Positions 31,174 to 38,768 of a stretch of DNA of 45,689 bases are shown here, one piece after another. The notes below the pieces were generated by a model that made no database searches, was not told the DNA's origin, and saw nothing but the letters and a program-made list of their open reading frames with translations. The DNA is taken from positions 1 to 45,689 of the forward strand of contig QFPW01000025.1 of the NCBI GenBank assembly GCA_003241785.1, read 5' to 3'. The stretch comes from Rhodovulum sulfidophilum. GTDB taxonomy: Bacteria; Pseudomonadota; Alphaproteobacteria; Rhodobacterales; Rhodobacteraceae. The stretch's first letter is position 1; every line of letters starts with the position of its first letter. The translations under genes and the position numbers were made by a program.

Positions 31174-31932
31174 TCAGTGGAACACGCGGCCGCCGTTGAC
31201 GAGCAGCGTCTGCCCGGTGATGAACCGCGCCCGGTCGCTCGCGAGGAAGATCACCGCGTTGGCGATGTCCTCGGGCTCGCAAAGCGCGCCCATCGGGATC
31301 GCCCGCCGCGCCCGTTCATAGGCCTCGGGCGGGATGCGCTCCATCGCCCGGGTCCGCGTCGCCCCCGGGCAGACCGCGTTCGCCGTGACGCCGTGGGGCG
31401 CCATCTCGCGCGCGAGGGCGCGGGTGAAGCCGAGGATCCCGGCCTTGGCGGCGGCGTAGTCGACACAGCCCGCGTCCCCGTTCAGCGCCGCGTCCGAGGA
31501 AATCGAGATCACCCGGCCCCAGCCCCGGTCCCGCATCCCGGGGACCACCCGCCGCGCGCAGTGCAGCGCCGCGCGGAGCGAGATCGCGAGGACGAAATCC
31601 AGCGTCTCGACCCGCGCCTCGCAGAAGTCCGAATAGTTCTCGCGCGCGGTCTGGCCGAGATTGTTGACGAGGATGTCGACCGGGCCGAGGGCCTCCGCCG
31701 CCTCGGCGAAGCCCGCGACGACCCGCTCCGGGTCGAGCAGGTCGCCCGGCACCTCGAGGACGCGCCCGCCCTTCGCGCGCAACGTCGCCGCGGTCTCGCC
31801 GAGGGCCTCGGCATCGATGTCGAAGAGCGCGAGATCGGCGCCGCCGGCCGCGAAGGCCATGGCGATCGCCCGGCCTATTCCATGCGCGGCGCCGGTCACG
31901 GCGACCGCGCGCCCGGCGAATTCTCCGGTCAT
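31174..31932 (-). CDS. SDR-family oxidoreductase (3-oxoacyl reductase/hydroxyacyl dehydrogenase type)
   Basis: This 252-residue classical SDR has VTGAAHGIGRAIAMAFAAGG, DILVNNLGQTARENY, VISISSDAALNGDAGCVDYA with YAAAKAG, and NAVCPGATRTRAME. Active-site Ser, Tyr and Lys are all present. GGGAGGAA precedes the ATG at 31932, 19 bases after the fused acyl-CoA dehydrogenase gene, so the two are cotranscribed. A beta-hydroxyacyl-CoA dehydrogenase acting after the dehydrogenase is plausible; NN-L-G instead of the usual NNAG is a small deviation. Confidence 0.85.
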   Translation of the reverse strand: MTGEFAGRAVAVTGAAHGIGRAIAMAFAAGGADLALFDIDAEALGETAATLRAKGGRVLEVPGDLLDPERVVAGFAEAAEALGPVDILVNNLGQTARENYSDFCEARVETLDFVLAISLRAALHCARRVVPGMRDRGWGRVISISSDAALNGDAGCVDYAAAKAGILGFTRALAREMAPHGVTANAVCPGATRTRAMERIPPEAYERARRAIPMGALCEPEDIANAVIFLASDRARFITGQTLLVNGGRVFH

Positions 31933-31951
31933 CGGCGTTCCTCCCGCCCGC

Positions 31952-34234
31952 TCAGTCTTTTCCCCGGGGCTCGCGCGGCATGCCGAGCCCGTGTTCCGCG
32001 ATGATGTTGAGCTGAACCTCGTTCGTGCCGCCGTAGATCGTCTCCGACCGGGCGAACAGCGCCATCTGGCGCAGCGCCTCGCGCTCCGGGACCGGCGAGA
32101 CCACGAGCGCCTCGGCCCCCAGCACGTCCATCGCGAGCTCGCCGAGGCTCCGGTGCCAGTTCGACCATTCGTACTTGTAGGTGAGCGCCTCCGCCCCCGC
32201 CGCGCCGCGCTCGAGCGCGCCGAGGGTGCGCAGCGCGCCGTAGCGCATCGCCCGCAGCCCGGCCCAGGCGCGGCCGAGCGCCGTCGCGATATCGGGCCCC
32301 GGCGCGCCGCCGGCGCCCGCGAGCCCCGCGATCGTCTCAAGCTCGCGCGCGAATCCGAGCTGCTGGCCGAGCGTCGAGATGCCGCGTTCATGCGCGAGCA
32401 GGCTCATCGCGACCTGCCAGCCGTCGCCGACCGCGCCCACGAGGTCCTCGGCCCCCGCGCGGGCGTCGTCGAAGAACACTTCGTTGAATTCCGCGCCCCC
32501 GTTCAGCTGGCGGATCGGACGGATCTCGATCCCGGGCTGGTCCAGGGGCATGAGCAGGAAGACCAGCCCCTGGCGCCCGACCGATCCTTCCTCGGCCCGC
32601 GCGAGCACGAAGACCCAGTCCGAGAGATGCGCGAGCGAGGTCCAGATCTTCTGACCGCTCACCCGCCATTCGCCCCGCTCGGCGTCGAACCGGGCGCGGG
32701 TGCGCACGGCCGCGAGGTCGGACCCGGCCCCGGGTTCGGAATAGCCCTGCGCCCAGAAGGTCGTCCCCGCGAGGATCCCCGGCAGATGCCGCGCCCTCTG
32801 CTCCTCGGTGCCCCAAGCGACCAGGGTCGGCGCCATCAGCCCCTCGCCGATATGGCCCATCCGGCCGGGGCCGCCGGCGCGCGCGTATTCCTCGTTGAAG
32901 ATCACCTGATCCGCGACGGAAAGCCCGCGCCCCCCGGCGTCCCGCGGCAGGCCGATCCCGACCCAGCCGCCGCTGGCGAGCCGGCGCTCCCAGGCCTTGC
33001 GCTCCTCGGCGAAAGCCTCGCCGTCGCCGGCGCCGCCCCGCCCGCGCAACGGCGCGAAATCGTCGCTGAGGTTCGCGGCCATCCACTCGGCGACCTCGCG
33101 CCGGAAGGCGCCGTCGGCCTCGGCCGGCTGGCTCGCGGGCAGGTCGCCGGCGGCGAGCGCGCGGCCGAGATCGGCGAAGACGGCCGGCGCGCCGCCGAGC
33201 CGCGTCCGGACGGTCAGCGCCCGCTTGAAATAGAGATGCGGCGCGTATTCCCAGGTAAAGCCGACGCCGCCGTGGAGCTGGATCGCCTCGCTCGCCGCGA
33301 GATCGAGCAGCTCGGAGGCGACCGCCAGCGCCGCGCGCGCCTCGGCCGCCGCGAGCGCGGGAGCGAGACCGGCGTCGATCCCGGCCGCGAGCCCCTCGAC
33401 CAGCGCCTCGGCGGTCGCGAGCCGGACATAGAGCGCGGCGAGGCGGTGCTTGACCGCCTGGAACGAGGCGATGGTCCTGCCGAACTGGCGCCGCTCGGCG
33501 ACATAGGCCCGCGTCAGCTCGAAGACGCCGCGCGCCGCGCCCACCGTCTCCGCCGCCTCGACCAGCCGGGCCCGGGTCATCGCCCGGGCGAGGCCCTCCT
33601 CCGCGCCCGGACCGCCGATCCCATGGGCGCGCGCGCCCTCGAAACCGACGCGCGCGGCGGGACGGGTCGCGTCGAGCGTCTCCTCCGGCGTCGCGGAGAC
33701 TCCCGCGCCCGGCTCGACCGCGAGAATCCGGAGCTGATCGCCGACCCGCGTCGGCACGAGCAGGAGGTCGGCGCCGGCCGCCGCCTCGACGCCCCCGACC
33801 ACGCCGTCGAGCCGGAAATCCGCGCCATCCGGCGTGGCGGCCAGACCTTCGGCGCCGAGCACCGTCGCCACCACGCAGTCTCCGGCGGCGATGCGCGCGA
33901 GCCAGGCGTCGCGCCGCTCCCCCTCGCCGGCCTCGAGCAGAATCCCCGCCGACAGACCCGCGGTCGCGAGATGCGGCACGGGCGCGAGCCGCGCGCCGAT
34001 CTCGCGCGAGATGAGCGCCAGCTCGACCATCCCGAGACCGAGGCCGCCCACGGCCTCCGGCAGCGCGGCCGCCGCCATGCCGAGCTCGCCGGCGAAGCGG
34101 GCCCAGAGCGCGGCGCCGGCCCCGGCGTCGCCATCGGCCGCCGCGCGCGCGGGCCCGAGGCCGCCCTCGGCGTCGAGAAAGCGCGCGACCTCATCGCGGA
34201 TCATGCGTTGCTCGTCGGTAATCTGCATGCTCAT
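31952..34234 (-). CDS. Fused two-domain acyl-CoA dehydrogenase (FadE34-like)
   Basis: This 760-residue protein holds two acyl-CoA dehydrogenase modules. The N-terminal one (about 1-355) has TDEQRMIRDEVARFLDAEGG, RRQFGRTIASFQAVKHRLAA and QLHGGVGFTWEYAPHLYFKRA with the base-position Glu. The C-terminal one (about 365-760) has YSEPGAGSDLAAVRTRA, SGQKIWTSLAHLSDWVF and ETIYGGTNEVQLNIIAEHGL. The halves correspond to the short and long subunits of the heterotetrameric enzymes, in one chain, as in FadE34 acting on the five-carbon side chain of bile acids. Two ATGs (34234, 34228) are possible. Operator site H lies 51 bp upstream. Confidence 0.88.
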   Translation of the reverse strand: MSMQITDEQRMIRDEVARFLDAEGGLGPARAAADGDAGAGAALWARFAGELGMAAAALPEAVGGLGLGMVELALISREIGARLAPVPHLATAGLSAGILLEAGEGERRDAWLARIAAGDCVVATVLGAEGLAATPDGADFRLDGVVGGVEAAAGADLLLVPTRVGDQLRILAVEPGAGVSATPEETLDATRPAARVGFEGARAHGIGGPGAEEGLARAMTRARLVEAAETVGAARGVFELTRAYVAERRQFGRTIASFQAVKHRLAALYVRLATAEALVEGLAAGIDAGLAPALAAAEARAALAVASELLDLAASEAIQLHGGVGFTWEYAPHLYFKRALTVRTRLGGAPAVFADLGRALAAGDLPASQPAEADGAFRREVAEWMAANLSDDFAPLRGRGGAGDGEAFAEERKAWERRLASGGWVGIGLPRDAGGRGLSVADQVIFNEEYARAGGPGRMGHIGEGLMAPTLVAWGTEEQRARHLPGILAGTTFWAQGYSEPGAGSDLAAVRTRARFDAERGEWRVSGQKIWTSLAHLSDWVFVLARAEEGSVGRQGLVFLLMPLDQPGIEIRPIRQLNGGAEFNEVFFDDARAGAEDLVGAVGDGWQVAMSLLAHERGISTLGQQLGFARELETIAGLAGAGGAPGPDIATALGRAWAGLRAMRYGALRTLGALERGAAGAEALTYKYEWSNWHRSLGELAMDVLGAEALVVSPVPEREALRQMALFARSETIYGGTNEVQLNIIAEHGLGMPREPRGKD

Positions 34235-34284
34235 CCTGTCTCGATCACGGGCTTTCTCCGCTTTTGCCTCCGCGCGCGCCGAGC

Positions 34285-34305
34285 GGCATCGTCCGTTCGC
34301 AGGAG
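34285..34305 (+). promoter_or_regulatory. Regulon operator site H (GGCATC-GTCC-GTTC-GCAG)
   Basis: The proximal half GGCATC-GTCC is perfect and the distal arm is degenerate (GCAG). It lies 51 bp before the fused dehydrogenase start and forms an inverted pair with site I, 41 bases away. Confidence 0.65.
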
Positions 34306-34345
34306 GCCCGGGGCGCGCCGGGCGACCGCGCCGACCCGGGACATA

Positions 34346-34363
34346 GCAGGTTCGGACGATGCC
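34346..34363 (-). promoter_or_regulatory. Regulon operator site I, opposite orientation (GCAG-GTTC-GGAC-GATGCC on plus)
   Basis: This copy faces the plus-strand BaiE-like gene, ending 46 bp before its start, the mirror image of site H. The orientation rule (GATGCC end nearest the gene) therefore holds on both strands. Confidence 0.68.
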
Positions 34364-34408
34364 GCGCGACCGGGGAAGGCGAGACTCCCACGCGAGGAGG
34401 AACGCGCC

Positions 34409-35044
34409 TTGACCGACAACCCCCCATCCGAGGATCTCGCCGCCCGGCTCGACCGGATCGAATCGCGCGACGAGATTCGGCAGCTCGCTTCCAAATACGC
34501 GCTCGCCCTCGACATGCGCGACATGGACGCGATGGCCAATCTCTTCGTGCCGGACGTCGAGGTCGGCAAGCACGGCCGCGGGCGCCAGGCCCTGCGCGAC
34601 TGGCTGGCGGACACGATGCGCCGCCAGTTCGACGGCACCTCGCACCATGTCGGCACGCAGATCGTCGAATTCCTCGACCCGAACCACGCCGTCGGGATCG
34701 TCTACTCGAAGAACGAGCATGAGACCGGCGCCGACTGGGTCATCATGCAGATGATGTACCATGACAGCTACCAGCGCGTGGACGGCCGCTGGTGGTTCCG
34801 GCGACGCCGGCCGCTCTACTGGTACGCGACCGATCTCGCCAGGCCGCCGATCGGCGGGCGCAAGATGCGCTGGCCCGGGCGCGAGCCCTACGACGGCGGC
34901 TTTCACGCGCTGTTCCCGAGCTGGGAGGCCTTCTGGGCCGCGCCCCCGGGCGAGGCCGCGCCGATCGCGGAGCCGGCGCCGCTCGAAGGATTCATCGAAG
35001 GCATGAGGCGGGGACATGACGTCGACGGCATCAGACTGCGCTGA
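34409..35044 (+). CDS. SnoaL-like protein with BaiE-type residues (steroid dehydratase candidate)
   Basis: This 211-residue protein has the SnoaL/NTF2-like fold pattern: RDEIRQLASKYALALDMRDM, then LFVPDVEVGKHGRG, TSHHVGTQIVEFLDPNHAVG and a Trp-rich RWWFRRRRPLYWY. Tyr30 and Asp35 have the same numbers and His80 the same place as the catalytic Tyr30, Asp35 and His83 I recall for bile acid 7-alpha-dehydratase BaiE; Hsh2 of sphingomonads is a related enzyme. The start is TTG 34409 with GAGGAGG 8 bases upstream. It overlaps the next reductase gene by 29 bases. Dehydration of a hydroxysteroid is an inference from these residues and the context. Confidence 0.78.
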   Translation: MTDNPPSEDLAARLDRIESRDEIRQLASKYALALDMRDMDAMANLFVPDVEVGKHGRGRQALRDWLADTMRRQFDGTSHHVGTQIVEFLDPNHAVGIVYSKNEHETGADWVIMQMMYHDSYQRVDGRWWFRRRRPLYWYATDLARPPIGGRKMRWPGREPYDGGFHALFPSWEAFWAAPPGEAAPIAEPAPLEGFIEGMRRGHDVDGIRLR

Positions 35045-36131
35045 GGGTCACGCGCTCTTCGCGCCCGCCGAGGTGGCCGGGCTGGCGCTTCAGAGCCGGA
35101 TCGTCATGGCGCCGATGTCGCGCTACTTCTGCCCCGACGGCGTACCGGGCCGCGCGTCCGCGGACTATTACGCGCGCCGCGCGGCGGGCGGCGTCGGCCT
35201 GATCATCAGCGAGGGGACCTACGTTCCCCATCCCTCGGCGGCGAGCTACGCGGGGGTCCCCTGGTTCGACGAACGCGCCCTGCCCGGCTGGGCCAAGGTG
35301 CTCGCGGCCGTGCACGCCGCCGGGGCGCGGATGTTCCCGCAGCTCTGGCACACCGGAAGCTTCCGGTCCCGCGGCATGGCGCCCGATCCCGACCTGCCCG
35401 GGTTCGGACCGTCGGAGAACACCAACGCCTTCACCGGCCACCCCGACGCGACGCGGCCCATGACGACGGCCGAGATCGACGCGGTGGTCGCGGCCTATGC
35501 GCGCGCCGCCGGCGACGCGCGCGCGCTCGGCTTCGACGGGGTCGAGATCCACGGCGGTCACGGCTATCTGATCGACGAATTCCTCTGGGACCGCACGAAC
35601 CGGCGCGCCGACAGCTACGGCGGGACGCTCCGCGCCCGGACCCGCTTCGCGACCGAGGTCATCGCGGCGATCCGGGACGCCGCCGGGCCCGGCTTTCCGA
35701 TTTCCTTCCGCTACTCGCTCTGGAAGCAGCAGGACTATCATGCCCGGCTGGTCGACGGCCCCGGCGAACTCGCGGACCTGCTCGGACCGCTGGTCGAGGC
35801 GGGGGTCACGCTGCTGCACTGCTCGACCCGGCGGCTCGAGGATCCGGGCTTTCCCGAGACGGGCCCGCGCAGTCTCGCGGGCTGGACCAGGTCCGTCGCC
35901 GGGATTCCGGTGATCGCCGTCGGCGGCGCGGGCCTCGACCGTCCGGGGCTCGGCTCCGCCGGCGCGGTCCCCCTGACCCCGGCCTTCGAGCGTTTCGATC
36001 GCGGCGAGTTCGACCTGCTCGCCGTCGGGCGGGCGCTGATCGCGGAGCCGAACTGGACCCGGCTGCGCCGGGAGGGGCGGGGCCAGTCGGTCGCCGCCTT
36101 CGAGAAGTCGATGCTCGACCGCCTGTTCTAG
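35016..36131 (+). CDS. Old Yellow Enzyme-family FMN oxidoreductase
   Basis: This 371-residue protein is a single-domain OYE barrel with LQSRIVMAPMSRYFCPDGVP, AARMFPQLWHTG-type AGARMFPQLWHTGSF, GFDGVEIHGGHGYLIDEFLW and NRRADSYGGTLRARTRF. It lacks the Fe-S and FAD parts of the reductase at 7084-9270. Its ATG lies 29 bases inside the end of the BaiE-like gene, which implies coupling. The pair dehydratase plus enoate reductase would remove a hydroxyl and then reduce the resulting double bond, as in bile acid 7-dehydroxylation or Δ4/Δ6 chemistry. The substrate is inferred only. Confidence 0.85.
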   Translation: MTSTASDCAEGHALFAPAEVAGLALQSRIVMAPMSRYFCPDGVPGRASADYYARRAAGGVGLIISEGTYVPHPSAASYAGVPWFDERALPGWAKVLAAVHAAGARMFPQLWHTGSFRSRGMAPDPDLPGFGPSENTNAFTGHPDATRPMTTAEIDAVVAAYARAAGDARALGFDGVEIHGGHGYLIDEFLWDRTNRRADSYGGTLRARTRFATEVIAAIRDAAGPGFPISFRYSLWKQQDYHARLVDGPGELADLLGPLVEAGVTLLHCSTRRLEDPGFPETGPRSLAGWTRSVAGIPVIAVGGAGLDRPGLGSAGAVPLTPAFERFDRGEFDLLAVGRALIAEPNWTRLRREGRGQSVAAFEKSMLDRLF

Positions 36132-36153
36132 GAAGCTCCCGGAACGGACCGGG

Positions 36154-36172
36154 GCCGGGCGGCGCCCGGCCT
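36154..36172. terminator. Hairpin between convergent reductase and binding-protein genes
   Basis: GGCCGGGC-GGC-GCCCGGCC is an 8-bp perfect stem in the 71-base gap. No T tract follows on either strand. Confidence 0.45.
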
Positions 36173-36202
36173 CGCCTTCGCGGGGCGCGCCCTCGGGGCG
36201 GC

Positions 36203-37393
36203 TCAGGGGCAGACGGCGCGCTCGGCCAGCCCATCCTCCCGGTGAACATGCGGCGCCTTCACCACGACGATCGCCTTGTCCGAAAGCAGGAAATGGCTGT
36301 CCTTCGACGCGGTGAACTCCCCGAGCATGTTCGGCATGGCCGCGGCGTTCGCCTCGATCCACCCGGCGACGACCGCGCCCTCGGTGCTGCCGGCCCCCTC
36401 GATCGCGGCCTTCAGGATATAGGGCTCGACATAGTACGGGGCCAGCGCCGCGGCGCCGCCGAGCTGCTCCAGATTCGGCACGCGCTCGCCCGCGCGGGAG
36501 GCGAACCGGGCGAAATCGCTTTCGCCGACCGGATCGCCGGGGCAGTAGGTCATGCCGACGAACTGGACGCCATAGACGTCCTCGAACGCCTCCTCGCCCA
36601 GCACCTCCGCGTTCCCCGCGGCGTAGTTGCTCGTCGTCAGGCTGCCGATTACCGGGACGCTCCAGCCGATCTCGTCGCGGTTCTGGAAGAACTTCCGCGA
36701 ATCGTCCCCGATCGAATTGATGAGAAGCACCGCCTCGGCGCCGCTCTGACGCAGCGAGAAGAGTTGCGGCGTCATGTCTTCGGCCCGGAAGGAGAATTCC
36801 TGGGTCGCGACCGGCGGGTCGCCCTGTTCGGTCATGTAGGCGGTGATCTCCGCGACCGCCGCCTTCGACATTCCGCCATTGTCCGACATCAGGGCGATCT
36901 TGGTCAGGCCGAGCTCCTCCCGCGCGTAGCGGATCGCCGGGATCATCTGGTCGAGGCCGGTCGGCGTGTTGGAGAAATGATAGGGCGCCGCGCCGGGCGT
37001 GAGATCGGAAGCGGCCGCGGTGGAGACCTGCGCGATATTCGCCGCGGTCGTCACCCCCGTCACCGGGATGGCCTCCTGGCTTGTCACCGGGCCGACCATC
37101 GCCGCGATGCCTTCGTTTTCCGTCAGACGGCGGGCCTCCCCGACCGCGTGGGTCGGATCCGTCTGGCTGTCGGCGATGACGAGTTCCACCGGCCGGCCCG
37201 CGATGCCGCCGTCGGCGTTGATCTCCTCGACCGCCATCTCCCAGCCAAGCATGGTCACCCGGCCGATCGACGCGCCGCCGCCGCTGACCGAGACCACCCC
37301 TCCGATCCTGAGCGGATCCTGCGCCCACGCCGCTCCCGCGGCGAAGGCGATCAGGCCCCCTCCAAGCAGTCCCGCCGTCCAGATGCCCCGCAT
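36203..37393 (-). CDS. Liv-type ABC transporter substrate-binding protein
   Basis: This 396-residue protein starts with a signal peptide (GLLGGGLIAFAAGAAWA, cleavage expected after residue 24) and continues DPLRIGGVVSVSGGGASIGR, a Peripla_BP_6 domain. MVGPVTSQEAIPVTGV and IALMSDNGGMSKAAV are typical of amino-acid/aromatic acid binding proteins of the HAAT class. It presumably feeds the LivH/LivMG/LivF importer at 18245-21639, the only importer in the window. It follows a thiolase gene by 113 bases; GGGAGGAT precedes the ATG. A steroid or acyl ligand is inferred from neighbours. Confidence 0.9.
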   Translation of the reverse strand: MRGIWTAGLLGGGLIAFAAGAAWAQDPLRIGGVVSVSGGGASIGRVTMLGWEMAVEEINADGGIAGRPVELVIADSQTDPTHAVGEARRLTENEGIAAMVGPVTSQEAIPVTGVTTAANIAQVSTAAASDLTPGAAPYHFSNTPTGLDQMIPAIRYAREELGLTKIALMSDNGGMSKAAVAEITAYMTEQGDPPVATQEFSFRAEDMTPQLFSLRQSGAEAVLLINSIGDDSRKFFQNRDEIGWSVPVIGSLTTSNYAAGNAEVLGEEAFEDVYGVQFVGMTYCPGDPVGESDFARFASRAGERVPNLEQLGGAAALAPYYVEPYILKAAIEGAGSTEGAVVAGWIEANAAAMPNMLGEFTASKDSHFLLSDKAIVVVKAPHVHREDGLAERAVCP

Positions 37394-37506
37394 TCCGCGA
37401 TCCTCCCTCGCCGTTTCTCCTCGGCCCGCCCGCGATCTCTCCGCCGCGCCCTGGCAAGCCCTGACTGGTCCGCGCGGGGCGCGCGCTCGCGCGCCCGCGC
37501 CCGATT

Positions 37507-38676
37507 TCACACGCGTTCCAGCGCCAGGGCGATGCCCTGTCCGCCGCCGATGCACATCGTCACGAGCGCGCGCCGCCCGCCGGTCCGGCCGAGCTCGTAC
37601 ACGGCCTTGACCGCCAGGATGGCGCCGGTCGCGCCGATCGGATGGCCGAGCGCGATCGCGCCCCCGTTCGGGTTGACCTTCTCCGGGTCGAGGCCAAGCT
37701 CGCGCGCGACGAACAGCGCCTGCGCGGCGAAGGCCTCGTTCGATTCGATCACGTCGAAATCCGAGGGCGCGAGCCCGAGCTTCGCGCAGAGCGCGCGCAC
37801 CGCCGGGACCGGCCCCTCGCCCATCACCGCCGGATCGACGCCGGCGTGGGCGTAGCCGAGCACGCGCGCCAGCGGCCGCGCGCCCGCGAGCGCGTCCTCG
37901 CGCGCGAGGACCAGCGCCGCGGCGCCGTCGTTCACGCCCGAGGCGTTGCCCGCCGTCACCGTGCCCTCCTTGCGGAAGGCCGGCCTCAGCTTCGCGAGGG
38001 CGTCGAGGGTCGTCGCCTTGGGATGCTCGTCGGTCGCGAAGGCGACCGGCCCCCCGCGCGCCGGAACCTCCACCGGCAGGATCTCGTCGCGGAACCGCCC
38101 CTCGGCGATCGCGCGCGCGGCCCGGGTCTGGCTTTCGAGGGCGAAGGCGTCCTGGGCCTCGCGCGTCACGCCATGGCGGGCGGCGACGTTCTCGGCCGTC
38201 TCGCCCATGTGCCCCGAGCCGAAGGGACAGGTGAGCACGCCGACCATCATGTCGACCGCCTTCACGTCGCCCATCTTCTGGCCCCAGCGCGCCGCGCTCA
38301 GCGCATGCGGCGCCCGGCTCATCACCTCGGCCCCGCCCGCGAGCGCGACCTCGGCGTCGCCGAGCCGCAGGGCCTGGACCGCCGAGACCACCGCCTGCAG
38401 GCCCGAGCCGCAGAGCCGGTTCACGTTCATCGCGGGGATGGTGTCGGGCAGCCCCGCGTTCAGCGCGGCGACCCGGGAGAGATACATGTCCTTGGGCTCG
38501 GTGTTGATCACATGCCCGAAGACGACGTGTCCCGTCCGCGCGGGATCGATCTCCGAGCGCGCGAGCGCGGCCTTGGCGACGAGGCCCGCCAGCTCATGCG
38601 GCGGCAGGCCCGAGAGCGCGCCTCCGAAGGTGCCGATCGCGGTCCGCGCCGCGCCGATGATATAGACTTCGGTCAT
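37507..38676 (-). CDS. Acetyl-CoA C-acetyltransferase-type thiolase
   Basis: This 389-residue thiolase has Cys89 in VNRLCGSGLQAVVSA, GGAIALGHPIGATGAI and the second Cys in LVTMCIGGGQGIALALERV. It resembles AtoB/PhaA/BktB biosynthetic-type thiolases, and could break down or condense short 3-oxoacyl-CoAs released at the end of the pathway. GGAGAAGG precedes the ATG. Operator site J lies 72 bp upstream, inside the end of the KstD-like gene. Confidence 0.92.
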   Translation of the reverse strand: MTEVYIIGAARTAIGTFGGALSGLPPHELAGLVAKAALARSEIDPARTGHVVFGHVINTEPKDMYLSRVAALNAGLPDTIPAMNVNRLCGSGLQAVVSAVQALRLGDAEVALAGGAEVMSRAPHALSAARWGQKMGDVKAVDMMVGVLTCPFGSGHMGETAENVAARHGVTREAQDAFALESQTRAARAIAEGRFRDEILPVEVPARGGPVAFATDEHPKATTLDALAKLRPAFRKEGTVTAGNASGVNDGAAALVLAREDALAGARPLARVLGYAHAGVDPAVMGEGPVPAVRALCAKLGLAPSDFDVIESNEAFAAQALFVARELGLDPEKVNPNGGAIALGHPIGATGAILAVKAVYELGRTGGRRALVTMCIGGGQGIALALERV

Positions 38677-38747
38677 CCGCCTTCTCCAAGATGCGCGCGC
38701 TCCGCGCGAGCGTGGTTGCGCCCGGAAGATCACCGGGCTTTCGCCGC

Positions 38748-38768
38748 GTCATCGTTCGATCGGACTAA
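38748..38768 (+). promoter_or_regulatory. Regulon operator site J (GTCATC-GTTC-GATC-GGAC-TAA)
   Basis: The dyad is GTTC-N4-GGAC with one mismatch. It lies 72 bp before the thiolase start. The stop codon of the KstD-like gene (38765-38767) lies within the distal TTAGTC part, as at sites C and F. Confidence 0.78.

Noticed and set aside
31661..35044. Very long plus-strand open frame (over 1,100 codons) antisense to the fused dehydrogenase
   Set aside because: It is Arg/Ala/Pro-rich with no domain and no ribosome site, and results from lack of stops in GC-rich DNA opposite a real gene. Only its last 211 codons are the SnoaL-like gene. Similar antisense frames elsewhere were rejected for the same reason.
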